Below, one piece after another: positions 50,449 to 59,473 of a DNA stretch of 64,000 nt. The translations under genes were made by a program, and so were the position numbers. The number at the start of each line of letters is the position of its first letter. Position 1 is the first letter of the stretch. The DNA comes from Glycomyces niveus (GTDB lineage: Bacteria; Actinomycetota; Actinomycetes; Mycobacteriales; Micromonosporaceae), in the NCBI RefSeq assembly GCF_017592475.1, contig NZ_JAGFNP010000007.1, forward strand, positions 186,001 to 250,000, in the 5' to 3' direction. Below the pieces are notes generated by a model, which worked only from the letters and a program-made list of their open reading frames with translations, was not told the DNA's origin and made no database searches.

Positions 50449-51434
50449 CGCGCGTCCGCGCCCTCGGCGCCGCCCTCCAAGGCGCCGGCACCGTGTTCCT
50501 CCTGCTCGCGCTCACCTTCGCGGCCATCGCCGTCGTCAACCCCGGGTTCTTCGAAGCCCCCTCGGTCATGGCATTCCTCAAGCAGGCCGCGCCGCTCGTC
50601 GTCCTCGCCGCCGGGCAGTACTTCGTGGTCGTCTCCGGGAACTTCGACCTCTCCGTGGGCGCACTCGTGGGCGCGCAGGTGGTGATCGCCGCCCGGCTCA
50701 TCGACGGCGTCGAGTCCCGCACCGTCCCGGTCATGCTCGTCATGCTCGCCTTCGGCATCGGCGTAGGCCTCGTCAACGGCCTCATCACCACCGTCCTCAA
50801 AGTCCAGTCGTTCATCACGACCCTCGGCATGCTCCTCGTCCTCTACGGCGCGATCCGGCTCTGGACCGGCGGCGCGCCCACCGGCGACCTCTCCGAGGCG
50901 TTCCGCACCCCCGGCCGGCTCGGCATCACCGGCGTGCCGCTCATCGGCCAGATCCCGTGGGCGCTGCTCATCATGCTCGCCGTCGGAGCGGGCGCGATCC
51001 TGCTGATGCGCACCAGGTTCGGCCGCATCCTCATCGCCTCCGGCGACAACGAGCTCGCCGCCCGGCTCTCCGGCGCCCGCGTCGACGCGGTCCGAACGGC
51101 CGCGTTCGTCCTCTCCGGGATCTCCGCCACCATCGCGGGCGTCCTCATCGGAGGATTTGCGGGCGTCAGCGCCCAAGTGGGCGAAGGCCTCGAGTTCACC
51201 GTCATCACCGCCGTCGTGCTCGGCGGCGTCGCACTCGGCGGCGGGCGCGGCACCGCCCTCGCCGCCATGGCCGGGGCGCTCGCCATCGAAGCCCTCTTCA
51301 CCCTGTTCAACCAGATGGCGCTGCCCGCGACGCTCCGGCCCGCGGTCCAGGGCGCCATCATCATCGCCGCCGTCGCCTACGCGGCCCGGCGGCGCCTCCG
51401 ACCCGCACCGCAACCTACCGCCGCTCCCTCATGA
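50445..51434 (+). CDS. Sugar ABC transporter permease 2 (RbsC type)
   Basis: A 329-residue permease homologous to its upstream neighbour: GQYFVVVSGNFDLSVGALVG, QSFITTLGMLLVLYGAIR, FGRILIASGDNELAARLSG and TVITAVVLGGVALGGGRG. About nine hydrophobic helices. AAGGAGG lies 6 bp before the ATG in the end of the previous gene. The frame is open far upstream, but the ATG 50445 with the ribosome-binding site is decisive. Confidence 0.93.
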   Translation: MTRVRALGAALQGAGTVFLLLALTFAAIAVVNPGFFEAPSVMAFLKQAAPLVVLAAGQYFVVVSGNFDLSVGALVGAQVVIAARLIDGVESRTVPVMLVMLAFGIGVGLVNGLITTVLKVQSFITTLGMLLVLYGAIRLWTGGAPTGDLSEAFRTPGRLGITGVPLIGQIPWALLIMLAVGAGAILLMRTRFGRILIASGDNELAARLSGARVDAVRTAAFVLSGISATIAGVLIGGFAGVSAQVGEGLEFTVITAVVLGGVALGGGRGTALAAMAGALAIEALFTLFNQMALPATLRPAVQGAIIIAAVAYAARRRLRPAPQPTAAPS

Positions 51435-51451
51435 GAAGAAGGTTCCGCACC

Positions 51452-52648
51452 ATGCAGACGACACGCCTAGCCCTCGCCGCGGCGGCCGCCCTCGGGCTGC
51501 TCCTCGCCACCGGCTGCACCACCGACACCCCCACCGAACCGGCCGACGACGCGACCACCGAAGGCTCAAGCGACGAGTGGTTCGTCCAAGCCGAGTACGA
51601 CGCCCAGCTCGCCCAGCGCGACATCGCCCCCGAAGGCGACCCGGCCACGCCCTGGCTGCAGGCGATCGAACCCGAATGGGTCGACACCGGCGAGTTCACC
51701 CGCGAAGGCGGCGACGCCACCGTGTGCTTCTCCAACGCCTCCGTCTCCAACCCGTGGCGCGTCACCGGCTGGATCACCATGCAGGAGCAGGTGAAAGTCC
51801 TCCAAGAGGCCGGCGAGATCGGCGAGTTCCGCACCTCCGACGCCGGAGACGACGACGACCAGCAGATCTCCGACATCCAGGCGTTCGTCGACTCCGGCGA
51901 ATGCGACGCCCTCATCATCTCGCCCTCGACCACCGCGACCCTCACACCCGCCGTCGAGACCGCCTGCGCCTCAGGGATTCCCGTGATCGTCTTCGACCGC
52001 GGCGTCAACACCGACTGCGCCACCACGTTCATCCACCCGATCGGCGGCTACGCGTACGGCGCCGACGCCGCCGAGTTCCTCGTCGAGAACCTCGAACCGG
52101 GCTCGAAGGTCCTCGCGCTGCGCATCCTCCCCGGCGTCGACGTCCTCGAACACCGCTGGGCCGCCGCCCAGCAGATATTCGGCGACTCCGAACTCGAAGT
52201 CCTCGGCGACGAGTTCACCGGCGGCGACGCCGCCGAGATCAAGAACATCGTCACCCAGTACCTCCAGCGCGGCGACGTGGACGGCATCTGGATGGACGCC
52301 GGCGACGGCGCCGTGGCCGCCGTCGAAGCGTTCGAGGACGCCGGCAAGCCCTACCCGGTCATGGCCGGCGAAGACGAACTCTCCTTCCTGCGCAAGTGGG
52401 ACGAGACCGGCATGACCGCGATCGCCCCGGTCTACTCCAACTTCCAGTGGCGCACGCCCGTCCTGGCTGCGACCATGATCCTCAGAGGCGAGCAGGTCCC
52501 GGCCGAGTGGATCCTGCCGCAGGAGCCGATCACGGAGGCCGACTTGGACGACTACCTCGCGCGCAACGCCGACATGCCCTCGCTGCACTACGCCAAGTTC
52601 GGCGGCGAGGACCTGCCCGGCTTCCCCGACGCCTGGCGCGACCGTTGA
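51452..52648 (+). CDS. Sugar-binding lipoprotein of the ABC transporter
   Basis: A 398-residue periplasmic-binding-type lipoprotein. Signal peptide MQTTRLALAAAAALGLLLAT with lipobox ATGC; the acidic Thr-rich linker TDTPTEPADDATTEG follows. The type I binding fold shows ATVCFSNASVSNPWRVTGW, ISDIQAFVDSGECDALIIS, ACASGIPVIVFDRGVNTD and DVDGIWMDAGDGAVAAVEAF. The pair GRGV/N-D-like positions and Asp residues suggest a polar cyclic ligand such as a monosaccharide. ATG 51452 has AGAAGG upstream; the ATG at 51431 overlaps the permease stop and is an alternative. Confidence 0.9.
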   Translation: MQTTRLALAAAAALGLLLATGCTTDTPTEPADDATTEGSSDEWFVQAEYDAQLAQRDIAPEGDPATPWLQAIEPEWVDTGEFTREGGDATVCFSNASVSNPWRVTGWITMQEQVKVLQEAGEIGEFRTSDAGDDDDQQISDIQAFVDSGECDALIISPSTTATLTPAVETACASGIPVIVFDRGVNTDCATTFIHPIGGYAYGADAAEFLVENLEPGSKVLALRILPGVDVLEHRWAAAQQIFGDSELEVLGDEFTGGDAAEIKNIVTQYLQRGDVDGIWMDAGDGAVAAVEAFEDAGKPYPVMAGEDELSFLRKWDETGMTAIAPVYSNFQWRTPVLAATMILRGEQVPAEWILPQEPITEADLDDYLARNADMPSLHYAKFGGEDLPGFPDAWRDR

Positions 52649-53490
52649 CCCGCGCGCTCGGCGTCAACACCTGGGTCTGGGTCTCGCCGCTCGACGACGA
52701 GGCCCTGGCCCGGCTCGCGCCCCGCGTGCGCGACTGGGGGTTCGACGCGATCGAACTCCCCGTCGAGTCCCCCGGCGACTGGGACCCGCATCGCGCCGAC
52801 GCGCTCCTGCGGGAACTCGGCCTCGACGCCACGGTCGTCCTCGTGATGGGGCCCGGCCGCGAACTCGTGGACGCCCCGCACGCCGTCGTCGCCGAGACCC
52901 AGGAATACCTGCGCCGCGTCGTCGACACCGCTGTCACCTTGGGCTCCAAGGTGATCGCCGGGCCCGCGTACACCTCGGTCGGCCGCGCCTGGCGCCTCCC
53001 CGACCGCGCCGCGGCCTACCGCGAACTGCGCGCCAACCTCGCCCCGGTCGCCGAGTACGCCGCCGAACGCGGCGTCACCATCGCCGTAGAACCCTTGAAC
53101 CGCTACGAGACCAGCCTCATCAACACCGTGGACCAGGCACTGGACGCATTGGACGGACTGCCCGGCACCGCGCTGGCGCTGGACGTCTACCACATGAACA
53201 TCGAGGAGACCGACATCCCGGCCGCGATCGTGCGCGCCGGGGACCGCATCGCGCACGTCCAGGTGTGCGCCAACGACCGGGGCGCGCCGGGCCGCGACCA
53301 CCTGCCGTGGCGCGAGATCCTGCACGCCCTCGACCTCGCCGGGTACACCGGACCCCTTGTCATCGAATCGTTCACCGCGCACAATGCCACTATCGCGACG
53401 GCCGCCTCCATCTGGCGGCCGCTCGCGCCGACCCAAGACGCCCTCACCGTCGACGGACTGACCTTTCTGAGGAGTCTCACCGATGACTAG
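52645..53490 (+). CDS. Sugar phosphate isomerase/epimerase, first
   Basis: A 281-residue xylose-isomerase-like TIM barrel starting at TTG 52645 (overlap TTGA with the binding-protein stop). Metal-binding carboxylates appear in [17 protein letters not shown] (Glu), [13 protein letters not shown] (Asp and His) and [12 protein letters not shown] (Glu), with [19 protein letters not shown] between. This is the layout of ketose 3-epimerases such as tagatose/psicose epimerase. It likely rearranges the imported sugar or its oxidised form. Confidence 0.9.
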   Translation: MTRALGVNTWVWVSPLDDEALARLAPRVRDWGFDAIELPVESPGDWDPHRADALLRELGLDATVVLVMGPGRELVDAPHAVVAETQEYLRRVVDTAVTLGSKVIAGPAYTSVGRAWRLPDRAAAYRELRANLAPVAEYAAERGVTIAVEPLNRYETSLINTVDQALDALDGLPGTALALDVYHMNIEETDIPAAIVRAGDRIAHVQVCANDRGAPGRDHLPWREILHALDLAGYTGPLVIESFTAHNATIATAASIWRPLAPTQDALTVDGLTFLRSLTDD

Positions 53491-54484
53491 ACCGATCACC
53501 CTGTTCACGGGCCAATGGGCCGACCTGCCCTTCGAGGAGGTGTGCCGCCTCGCCGCCGAGTGGGGCTACGACGGGCTCGAGGTGGCCTGCTGGGGCGACC
53601 ACCTCGACGTCGTGCGCGCCGCCGAGGACGACGACTACGTCGCCGAGCGCAGGAAGCTCCTCGAATCCCACGGCCTGGGCCTCTGGGCGATCTCGAACCA
53701 CCTGGTGGGCCAAGCGGTCTGCGACGACCCGATCGACGACCGCCACCGCGCGATCGTCCCGTCCCGGGTATGGGGCGACGGTGAGCCCGAAGGGGTCCGC
53801 CGCCGCGCCGCCGAGGAGATGAAGGCGACCGCGCGCGCCGCCGCGAAGCTCGGCGTGGACACCGTCATCGGCTTCACCGGCTCGGCCGTGTGGAAGTACG
53901 TCGCCATGTTCCCGCCGGTCGCCGAGGCGGTGATCGAGGCGGGCTACGAGGACTTCGCGGCGCGCTGGAACCCGATCCTCGACGTGTTCGACGAGGTCGG
54001 CGTGCGGTTCGCGCATGAGGTCCACCCCTCAGAGATCGCGTACGACTACTGGTCGACCCAGCGCGCCCTCGAGGCGGTCGGGAACCGGCCCGCGTTCGGG
54101 CTCAACTGGGACCCGAGCCACATGGTGTGGCAGGACATCGACCCGGCCGCGTTCCTGTGGGACTTCCGGGAGCGGATCTACCACGTGGACTGCAAGGACA
54201 CCAGGAAGCGGCTCGACGGCCGCAACGGCCGGCTCGGCTCGCACCTGCCGTGGGGCGACCCGCGGCGCGGCTGGGACTTCGTCTCGACCGGGCACGGCGA
54301 CGTGCCCTGGGAGGACTGCTTCCGGGTCCTCAACGCGATCGGCTACGAAGGGCCTATCTCGATCGAGTGGGAGGACGCGGGCATGGACCGCCTGCGGGGC
54401 GCCCCCGAAGCCCTCGCGTACGTGCGGGACCTGAACTTCGAGCGGCCGACGGCGTCCTTCGACGCCGCGTTCAGCTCCGAATAG
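53483..54484 (+). CDS. Sugar phosphate isomerase/epimerase, second
   Basis: A 333-residue TIM-barrel enzyme of the same superfamily but a different subgroup, overlapping the previous gene by 8 bp. Blocks: [47 protein letters not shown] (Glu and His ligands), [16 protein letters not shown] (Asp, His), IYHVDCKDT and [13 protein letters not shown] (Glu). This subgroup commonly accompanies Gfo/Idh oxidoreductases in keto-sugar or inositol pathways. Last gene of the operon; a terminator follows at once. Confidence 0.91.
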   Translation: MTRPITLFTGQWADLPFEEVCRLAAEWGYDGLEVACWGDHLDVVRAAEDDDYVAERRKLLESHGLGLWAISNHLVGQAVCDDPIDDRHRAIVPSRVWGDGEPEGVRRRAAEEMKATARAAAKLGVDTVIGFTGSAVWKYVAMFPPVAEAVIEAGYEDFAARWNPILDVFDEVGVRFAHEVHPSEIAYDYWSTQRALEAVGNRPAFGLNWDPSHMVWQDIDPAAFLWDFRERIYHVDCKDTRKRLDGRNGRLGSHLPWGDPRRGWDFVSTGHGDVPWEDCFRVLNAIGYEGPISIEWEDAGMDRLRGAPEALAYVRDLNFERPTASFDAAFSSE

Positions 54485-54487
54485 GAC

Positions 54488-54519
54488 GAATCCCGGGCCG
54501 CCTCGGCGGCCCGGGATTC
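54488..54519. terminator. Bidirectional terminator after the sugar operon
   Basis: Perfect 15-bp stem GAATCCCGGGCCGCC / GGCGGCCCGGGATTC, tight loop, followed by TCTT on the plus strand; the convergent gene ends at 54522. Confidence 0.92.
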
Positions 54520-54521
54520 TC

Positions 54522-55889
54522 TTATGCGAAGGCGAACAGCGGCGGGAAGACCAGCACGACGACCCACGCCCAAGCGGCGTACACCGGCACGTAGTCGGTC
54601 TGCCAGCGTTCGAGCCGCGCGAACCGCCCGCGCCGCCTGACGACGGTCCAGTACAGCCACGCCGACCAGGCGAGGTTGACGAACAGGACGAGGTTCTCGC
54701 CGAGCGCCGCGCTCTTGTTCGGGGTGAACCCGAACTCGGTGATGCGGCCGAGGATCGCGACGAGCACGAGCACGTCGATGAGCAGGGCCGCGACGACGAG
54801 CGCGAGCTGCATCCAGTCGAAGACCCCGGCGGGCGCGCCCGGGTCGCGGGCCGAGATCGAGTACAGGACCAGGGCGAGCACGACCACCAGGAGCAGGTCG
54901 AACAGGATGAGCATGTCGCGCTCGACGTCGATCGCGTTGGTGGTCACCGCGATCGCGACGAGCACGGCCACCAGCGTCACCGCGAACAAGGGCGTGAAGA
55001 CGCGGGTGAGCACGGGCGCCATGTTCTCGATGACGCTCTGCTTGGCCTCGACCAGCCAGGCGGCGACCACGACGGCGGCCGCGCCGCCGCAGGGGAGGAG
55101 CCATTCGCTGATGAAGGTCTCGGCGTCGATCCCGATGGCGCTGAAGGTGCCCACGGTGATGCCGGTGAGCACGCCGCCGCCGAGTCCGATGAGGACGAGG
55201 TAGATGAACCACTCGCCGGTGAAGCGGATGAAGTCCATGCGGCGCTGCCCGGAGCGCCAGTCGCCCGCGGCGTAGGCGATGCCGACGACGAGCCACAGCG
55301 CGATCGGCAGGTGGATCGCGGTGAGCACTATGGACTGCGAGTCGGTGTCGAACGGGTAGGCGTTGGCGGCGACGGCGCCGAGGGCGAAGAGCCCGATGAG
55401 CGCGGCGGCGGTGCCGCGGCCGGTGTCCCGCCGCAGCGCGAAGTAGAGCGCGAGCGGGGCGAGCACGAGCAGGCCCAGGTTGCGGACGTAGAACTCGGCG
55501 CTGTCGTCGAAGCCGAAGCCGAACAGGGCCGGGAGCTTCACGGCGAGCGCGCCGAGGGCGGCGCAGACGACCATGACGAGGAGGCCGCGGCGGCGCTCGG
55601 CGGAGGCGGACGCGTCCTCGTCGGTAAGGACGAGCTGCTTCCAGAGCCGGTCGGAGTGCTCGCGGGCGAACTCGCGGGAGAGCTCGTCCATGCGGCCCAT
55701 GCGCTTGACGGCGATGAGGAAGGCCTCGTCGGGGTGCAGGCCCGTGCCGGTGAGGTCGGTGACGCGCTCGCGGAGGTGGTCCTCGAGTTCGTCCACATCG
55801 GCGTCGGAGACGGCGCGGCGGCGGAGCATGTAGGCCCGCCACTCGGCTATCTGCGTTTCGAGTTCGGTGTCGTTCTCGTTCTCGGTCAT
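54522..55889 (-). CDS. Polytopic membrane protein with permease-prefix-like head
   Basis: A 455-residue membrane protein. The cytosolic head (residues 1-80), with VSDADVDELEDHLRERVTDL and DEAFLIAVKRMGRMDELSRE, resembles the permease prefix domain that PadR-linked proteins often carry. About ten hydrophobic helices follow, for example VVCAALGALAVKLPALFGF, LVLAPLALYFAL, IHLPIALWLVVGIAYAAG and ALVVAALLIDVLVLVAILG. No transporter motif is recognised. Its ribosome-binding site GGAGGGG overlaps the PadR stop, 2 bp upstream, so the two genes are coupled and PadR very likely controls it. Confidence 0.8.
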   Translation of the reverse strand: MTENENDTELETQIAEWRAYMLRRRAVSDADVDELEDHLRERVTDLTGTGLHPDEAFLIAVKRMGRMDELSREFAREHSDRLWKQLVLTDEDASASAERRRGLLVMVVCAALGALAVKLPALFGFGFDDSAEFYVRNLGLLVLAPLALYFALRRDTGRGTAAALIGLFALGAVAANAYPFDTDSQSIVLTAIHLPIALWLVVGIAYAAGDWRSGQRRMDFIRFTGEWFIYLVLIGLGGGVLTGITVGTFSAIGIDAETFISEWLLPCGGAAAVVVAAWLVEAKQSVIENMAPVLTRVFTPLFAVTLVAVLVAIAVTTNAIDVERDMLILFDLLLVVVLALVLYSISARDPGAPAGVFDWMQLALVVAALLIDVLVLVAILGRITEFGFTPNKSAALGENLVLFVNLAWSAWLYWTVVRRRGRFARLERWQTDYVPVYAAWAWVVVLVFPPLFAFA

Positions 55890-55891
55890 GT

Positions 55892-56260
55892 TCACCCCTC
55901 CAGTGCGGGCGCCACGATCGGGCCGATCGATCGGGTGGCGTTCCAGATGTCTTGCAGTGCTTCGGTGACGGCGTCCCACTGCTTGCGCTGCTCGGCGAGT
56001 TCGCGCCGGCCTTCGGGGGTGATGGCGTAGTACTTGCGGCGGCGCCCGCCCTCGGGGGTGCGCCAGTTGGCCTCGACGTAGCCGAGCCGTTCGAGGCGGT
56101 GGAGGAGGGGGTAGAGCAGGCCCTCGGTCCATTCGAGGCGGCCGCCGGAGCGCTCGCTGATCTCCTTGAGGATCGCGTACCCGTAGCTCTCCTCCTCGGC
56201 GAGGATGCCGAGGACCAGGGGGGTCGCCGAGGCGGCGACCAGGTCTTTGGCGATGTGCAT
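55892..56260 (-). CDS. PadR-family transcriptional regulator
   Basis: A 122-residue PadR repressor. Winged helix: PLVLGILAEEESYGYAILKE, LEWTEGLLYPLLHRLERLGY (the conserved Y/P-L-L-H-R-L block), WRTPEGGRRRKYYAITPEGR. The C-terminal helix for dimerisation is short. ATG 56260 gives the normal N terminus; longer starts add basic non-family sequence. The divergent words CTAGTAGTTCTATG and CTAACCCTAG just upstream may be its operator. Coupled to the membrane-protein gene downstream. Confidence 0.93.
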   Translation of the reverse strand: MHIAKDLVAASATPLVLGILAEEESYGYAILKEISERSGGRLEWTEGLLYPLLHRLERLGYVEANWRTPEGGRRRKYYAITPEGRRELAEQRKQWDAVTEALQDIWNATRSIGPIVAPALEG

Positions 56261-56590
56261 GAGGGGGTGTCTCCTAACCCTAGTAGTTCTATGCCTTGAG
56301 GTTCTATGCATCGTAGCGCTAGGGTTTACCGACCGTCAACTCCACGCCGAACACCCGCGGCGCGACGCACCCGCGGCACGCCCCCGGGGCTCGGTGGCAC
56401 CGTGCGGGCGACGGGGCGCGACGGCCGGGCCGACGGAGGAAACGCGAAACGCCGTCGCATCACGTGCGACGGCGATTGATTGTCGGACCCCTGTGGGATG
56501 GTGTGTCTTTTCACTGGTAGTGGTGAAGGTGGGAACGGGCGGGTACCCGGGCCACCCGTACGCCCGCGCGCCGCGCTACGCCTACGACGG

Positions 56591-56652
56591 CACTGAGCAC
56601 CAGCTCCCGACACTGAGCACCAGCTCCCGGCGGCACCGAGTACCAGCTCCCG
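56591..56652. repeat. Three tandem copies of a ~20-bp CACTGAGCACCAGCTCCCG repeat
   Basis: CACTGAGCACCAGCTCCCGA occurs at 56591-56610 and, with one change in its last base, at 56611-56630. A diverged third copy ends at 56652. It lies in the 509-bp non-coding stretch 56261-56769. Confidence 0.75.
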
Positions 56653-56677
56653 ATGTAAGCCCGCGCGCGAGCGCGCA

Positions 56678-56707
56678 GCGCAGGGCAGCGCAGGGCAGCG
56701 CAGGGCA
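56678..56707. repeat. Three tandem copies of a 10-bp repeat
   Basis: GCGCAGGGCA is repeated exactly three times in series. With the longer repeats before it, this fills much of the gap between the PadR gene and the kinase gene; otherwise the stretch holds no gene. Confidence 0.75.
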
Positions 56708-56769
56708 GGGCGGAGCGGCACCGCCCGCCAAGGGCCGCGCTTGGGGCGCCAGGGCCGTCCGGCCGCGGC

Positions 56770-57432
56770 TCAGGCCTCCGGTCGGCCGATCCGCAGCCGC
56801 TCGAAGTCGATCACGAGGTCGGCCCGGGGCCGGGCCGCGCGGATGCGTTCGGCGTTGCGCTCGTCGACCTCGGCCACCCATGACCGCGCGTGCTCCGGCG
56901 ACTTGCCGAACCGCTCGTGCCGCGCGACCAGCCGAGCGAGGCGCAGCGGCTCGGGCGTCTCGCAGTACCAGACCTCGGTGAGCGCCTTGCGCACCTCCGG
57001 CCAGGGGCCGGTCTCGTCGAGCAGGTAGTTCCCCTCGGTCACCACGACCTCGGCGCTCGGCGGCACCGCGATCGCCCCGGCCACCGGCTCGCCGATGCGG
57101 CGGTCGAACTCCGGCGCGTACACCGTCGAATCCGTCCGGGCCGCAATGCGTTCGAGGAGGGCCAGGTAGCCGTGGCCGTCGAACGTGTCGATCGCGCCCT
57201 TCCGCTGGCGGCGGCCGAGCCGCACGAGCTCGGCGTTCGCGAGGTGGAACCCGTCCATCGGCACCTGCACCGCGCGCTCCCCGGCCGGGTCGAGGGCGCG
57301 CGCGAGCCACGCGGCAACGGTCGACTTGCCCGCCCCGGGGCAGCCGGCGACGCCGATGAGCACGCGCCCGCCGCCCGCGCGGAGGGCCCGCACCCGGTCG
57401 AGCAGGAGCCGAGGGTCGTCTGCGATGTCCAC
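56770..57432 (-). CDS. P-loop nucleoside/pantothenate kinase-like protein
   Basis: A 220-residue kinase of the uridine kinase/PanK-like family. Walker A GVAGCPGAGKSTVAAWL (P-loop about residues 29-37); VPMDGFHLANAELVRLGRRQ carries the Asp of the substrate site and the D-G-F/Y-H motif; VVVTEGNYLLDE is the family's TEGNYLL motif; RLARLVARHERFGKS is the Arg-rich lid. Members phosphorylate nucleosides, fructose or related compounds; the substrate here is unknown. It starts 9 bp after the MBL hydrolase stop, same strand, so probably one operon. Confidence 0.88.
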   Translation of the reverse strand: MDIADDPRLLLDRVRALRAGGGRVLIGVAGCPGAGKSTVAAWLARALDPAGERAVQVPMDGFHLANAELVRLGRRQRKGAIDTFDGHGYLALLERIAARTDSTVYAPEFDRRIGEPVAGAIAVPPSAEVVVTEGNYLLDETGPWPEVRKALTEVWYCETPEPLRLARLVARHERFGKSPEHARSWVAEVDERNAERIRAARPRADLVIDFERLRIGRPEA

Positions 57433-57441
57433 GCGCCGAAC

Positions 57442-58287
57442 CTATCCGACCGGGAACGCGACGAAGGGCTCGGTCAGGTGCGAGGTGGCCACATGTAGGC
57501 GGGAACCCGCCTCGGTCCGCAGCAGGCGCTCGCGGGAGCGGCGCGCCTGCTCCTGGTCCATCTCGTAGACGTAGGGCAGGTCCGGGTAGAGCAGCTGGAT
57601 CGCGTGCACCAGCAGGTCGCCCGTCACGACCAGGGAATCGCGCCCGTCCGCGACGACCACGCTCTGATGCCCCGGCGTGTGGCCCGGTGTCGCCACGACC
57701 CGGGCCGGGCCGCGCAGCGGCGCGTCGCCGTCGAGGAGGCGCAGCTGCCCCGCGTCCTGCAGCGGCTCGAGCAGGGAGCCGCGCAGCTGCGGGTTGAGTG
57801 TGTCGACGGCGTCGAACTCGGCCCGCTGCAGCAGGTAGTCGGCGTTGGGGAAGAACGAGCTGAGGCCGGTGCTCGGCCCGTCCCCGCTGGTGGTCACGGC
57901 CTCCTCGGCCACCACGGCCCAGCCGATGTGGTCGGTGTGGAGATGCGTGAGCACTACGGCGTCCACTTCGGACGGATCGATGCCGGCGGACGCCAAGGAC
58001 TCCGGGAGCTTCCCGGGCAGGGGCGTCCAGGTCGCGGGGGCGTCGGCCGGGCCGATCCCCGCGTCGACCACGGTCAGGCCCTCGGGGCTGCGGATCGCGA
58101 ACGCTCGGAAGTCGAGGGACCAGCCGCCGTCGGCGTCGACCGCACCGTGGTCGAAGCGGTCGACCGCCGCCCACTGGGCGGGGGTGGCGCCGGGGAAGGC
58201 CGCTTCCCGCGAGGTGAACGGGAAGGGGCCGGTGCCGTCGTGCAGGGCGATGATCTCGGTCGAACCGATGCGGATGGATGGGATCAC
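57442..58287 (-). CDS. MBL-fold metallo-hydrolase
   Basis: A 281-residue metallo-beta-lactamase-fold hydrolase from GTG 58287. Zinc ligands: THLHTDHIGW (HxHxDH), then ARVVATPGHTPGHQSVVV (His) and VTGDLLVHAIQ (Asp), with TSHLTEPF as the last His block. The subgroup resembles lactonase-like or glyoxalase II-like enzymes acting on small esters, but specificity cannot be told. No signal peptide. It is upstream of the kinase gene in one transcript. Confidence 0.9.
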   Translation of the reverse strand: MIPSIRIGSTEIIALHDGTGPFPFTSREAAFPGATPAQWAAVDRFDHGAVDADGGWSLDFRAFAIRSPEGLTVVDAGIGPADAPATWTPLPGKLPESLASAGIDPSEVDAVVLTHLHTDHIGWAVVAEEAVTTSGDGPSTGLSSFFPNADYLLQRAEFDAVDTLNPQLRGSLLEPLQDAGQLRLLDGDAPLRGPARVVATPGHTPGHQSVVVADGRDSLVVTGDLLVHAIQLLYPDLPYVYEMDQEQARRSRERLLRTEAGSRLHVATSHLTEPFVAFPVG

Positions 58288-58570
58288 GGCGCGATTCTGC
58301 CACGATCGGGTGACACTTGCCGCCGCGGCCGGGCGTTGCTGTCGTACCCGCGCGGGAAGCCGGGCACTACGGTCCCCAGGTGGGTGGGGGTTAGGGATGG
58401 TATTCAACCGCAAGCACCCCAATAAGCCCCAGTGAAACAATAAGCCCCGGTGCCCGACCGACAGCACCCCGACGACCAGTCCGCTTTCGCGATGCGCGGC
58501 CCGTTTGCCCTGGAGTCCACTCCAGGTCGTAGGCTGCGAGCGGTAACACCGAACCAGAGGGGGCGAGGCC

Positions 58571-59425
58571 ATGACACGCGTGGCGGTGACCGGCGGCAGC
58601 GGCAAACTCGGACGCGCCTGCGTCCGCGACCTGATCGAGCACGGCTACGAGGTCGTCAACCTCGACCGCGCGCCCTCGCCCGACAACCTGGCGCCCTACC
58701 TCCAGATCGACCTCGCCGACTACGGCCAGGTCGCCTCCGCGCTCACCGGCGTCGACGACCGCTACGACCGCCTCGACGCCGTCGTCCACCTCGCCGCCAT
58801 CCCCGCCCCCGGCCTGCGGCCCGACTCGGCGACCTTCCACAACAACATGCTAAGCACCTACAACGTGTTCGCCGCCGCCAAGACCGCCGGCATAGCCAAC
58901 ATCGTCTGGGCCTCAAGCGAAACCGTGCTCGGCCTCCCCTTCGAGACCCCGCCGCCCTACCTCCCCGTCGACGAGGAGTACGAGCCGCGCCCCGAATCCA
59001 CCTACTCGCTCGTCAAGACCCTCGAAGAGGCCATGGTCGGCCAGCTCTGCCGCTGGAACCCCGCCCTCAAGGCCACCGGCCTGCGCTTCTCCAACGTCAT
59101 GTACGTCGAGGACTACGCCGCCTTCCCCGCCTTCGACGACGACCCGACCCTGCGCAACTGGAACCTCTGGTCGTACATCGACGCCCGCGACGGCGCGCTG
59201 GCGATCCGGCTCGGCCTCGAACGCGAAGGCACCGGCAAGGAGGTCTTCGTGATCGCCTCCCCCGACACCGTGATGTCCACGCCCACACCGGAACTCGTGC
59301 AGACCCACTACCCCGACCTCGAACTCAAGCGCCCCGTCGAGGGCCACGAGACCCTGCTTTCGATCGACAAGGCCCGCCGGATCCTCGGCTACGACCCGAA
59401 GCACACCTGGCGCGACTACGTCTGA
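58571..59425 (+). CDS. NAD-dependent epimerase/dehydratase
   Basis: A 284-residue short-chain extended-SDR protein. Glycine-rich NAD-binding motif VAVTGGSGKLGRACV; Asp/Leu in DLADYGQV; AVVHLAAIPAPG; the catalytic Tyr and Lys appear in STYSLVKTLEE (YxxxK) with the Ser in VWASSETVLG; GLRFSNVMYVEDY is the substrate-binding region. It probably changes a sugar-nucleotide or uronate carbon; uronate dehydrogenases look similar. ATG 58571 follows GGGGCGAGG. Ends in a good terminator. Confidence 0.88.
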   Translation: MTRVAVTGGSGKLGRACVRDLIEHGYEVVNLDRAPSPDNLAPYLQIDLADYGQVASALTGVDDRYDRLDAVVHLAAIPAPGLRPDSATFHNNMLSTYNVFAAAKTAGIANIVWASSETVLGLPFETPPPYLPVDEEYEPRPESTYSLVKTLEEAMVGQLCRWNPALKATGLRFSNVMYVEDYAAFPAFDDDPTLRNWNLWSYIDARDGALAIRLGLEREGTGKEVFVIASPDTVMSTPTPELVQTHYPDLELKRPVEGHETLLSIDKARRILGYDPKHTWRDYV

Positions 59426-59438
59426 GCGCCGACGGCGA

Positions 59439-59462
59439 AGGGCGGGACCGCGGTCCCGCCCT
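59439..59462. terminator. Bidirectional hairpin between epimerase and lipoprotein genes
   Basis: AGGGCGGGACC-gc-GGTCCCGCCCT perfect 11-bp stem followed by CTCCCGTTCC, between convergent stops. Confidence 0.87.
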
Positions 59463-59473
59463 CTCCCGTTCCC

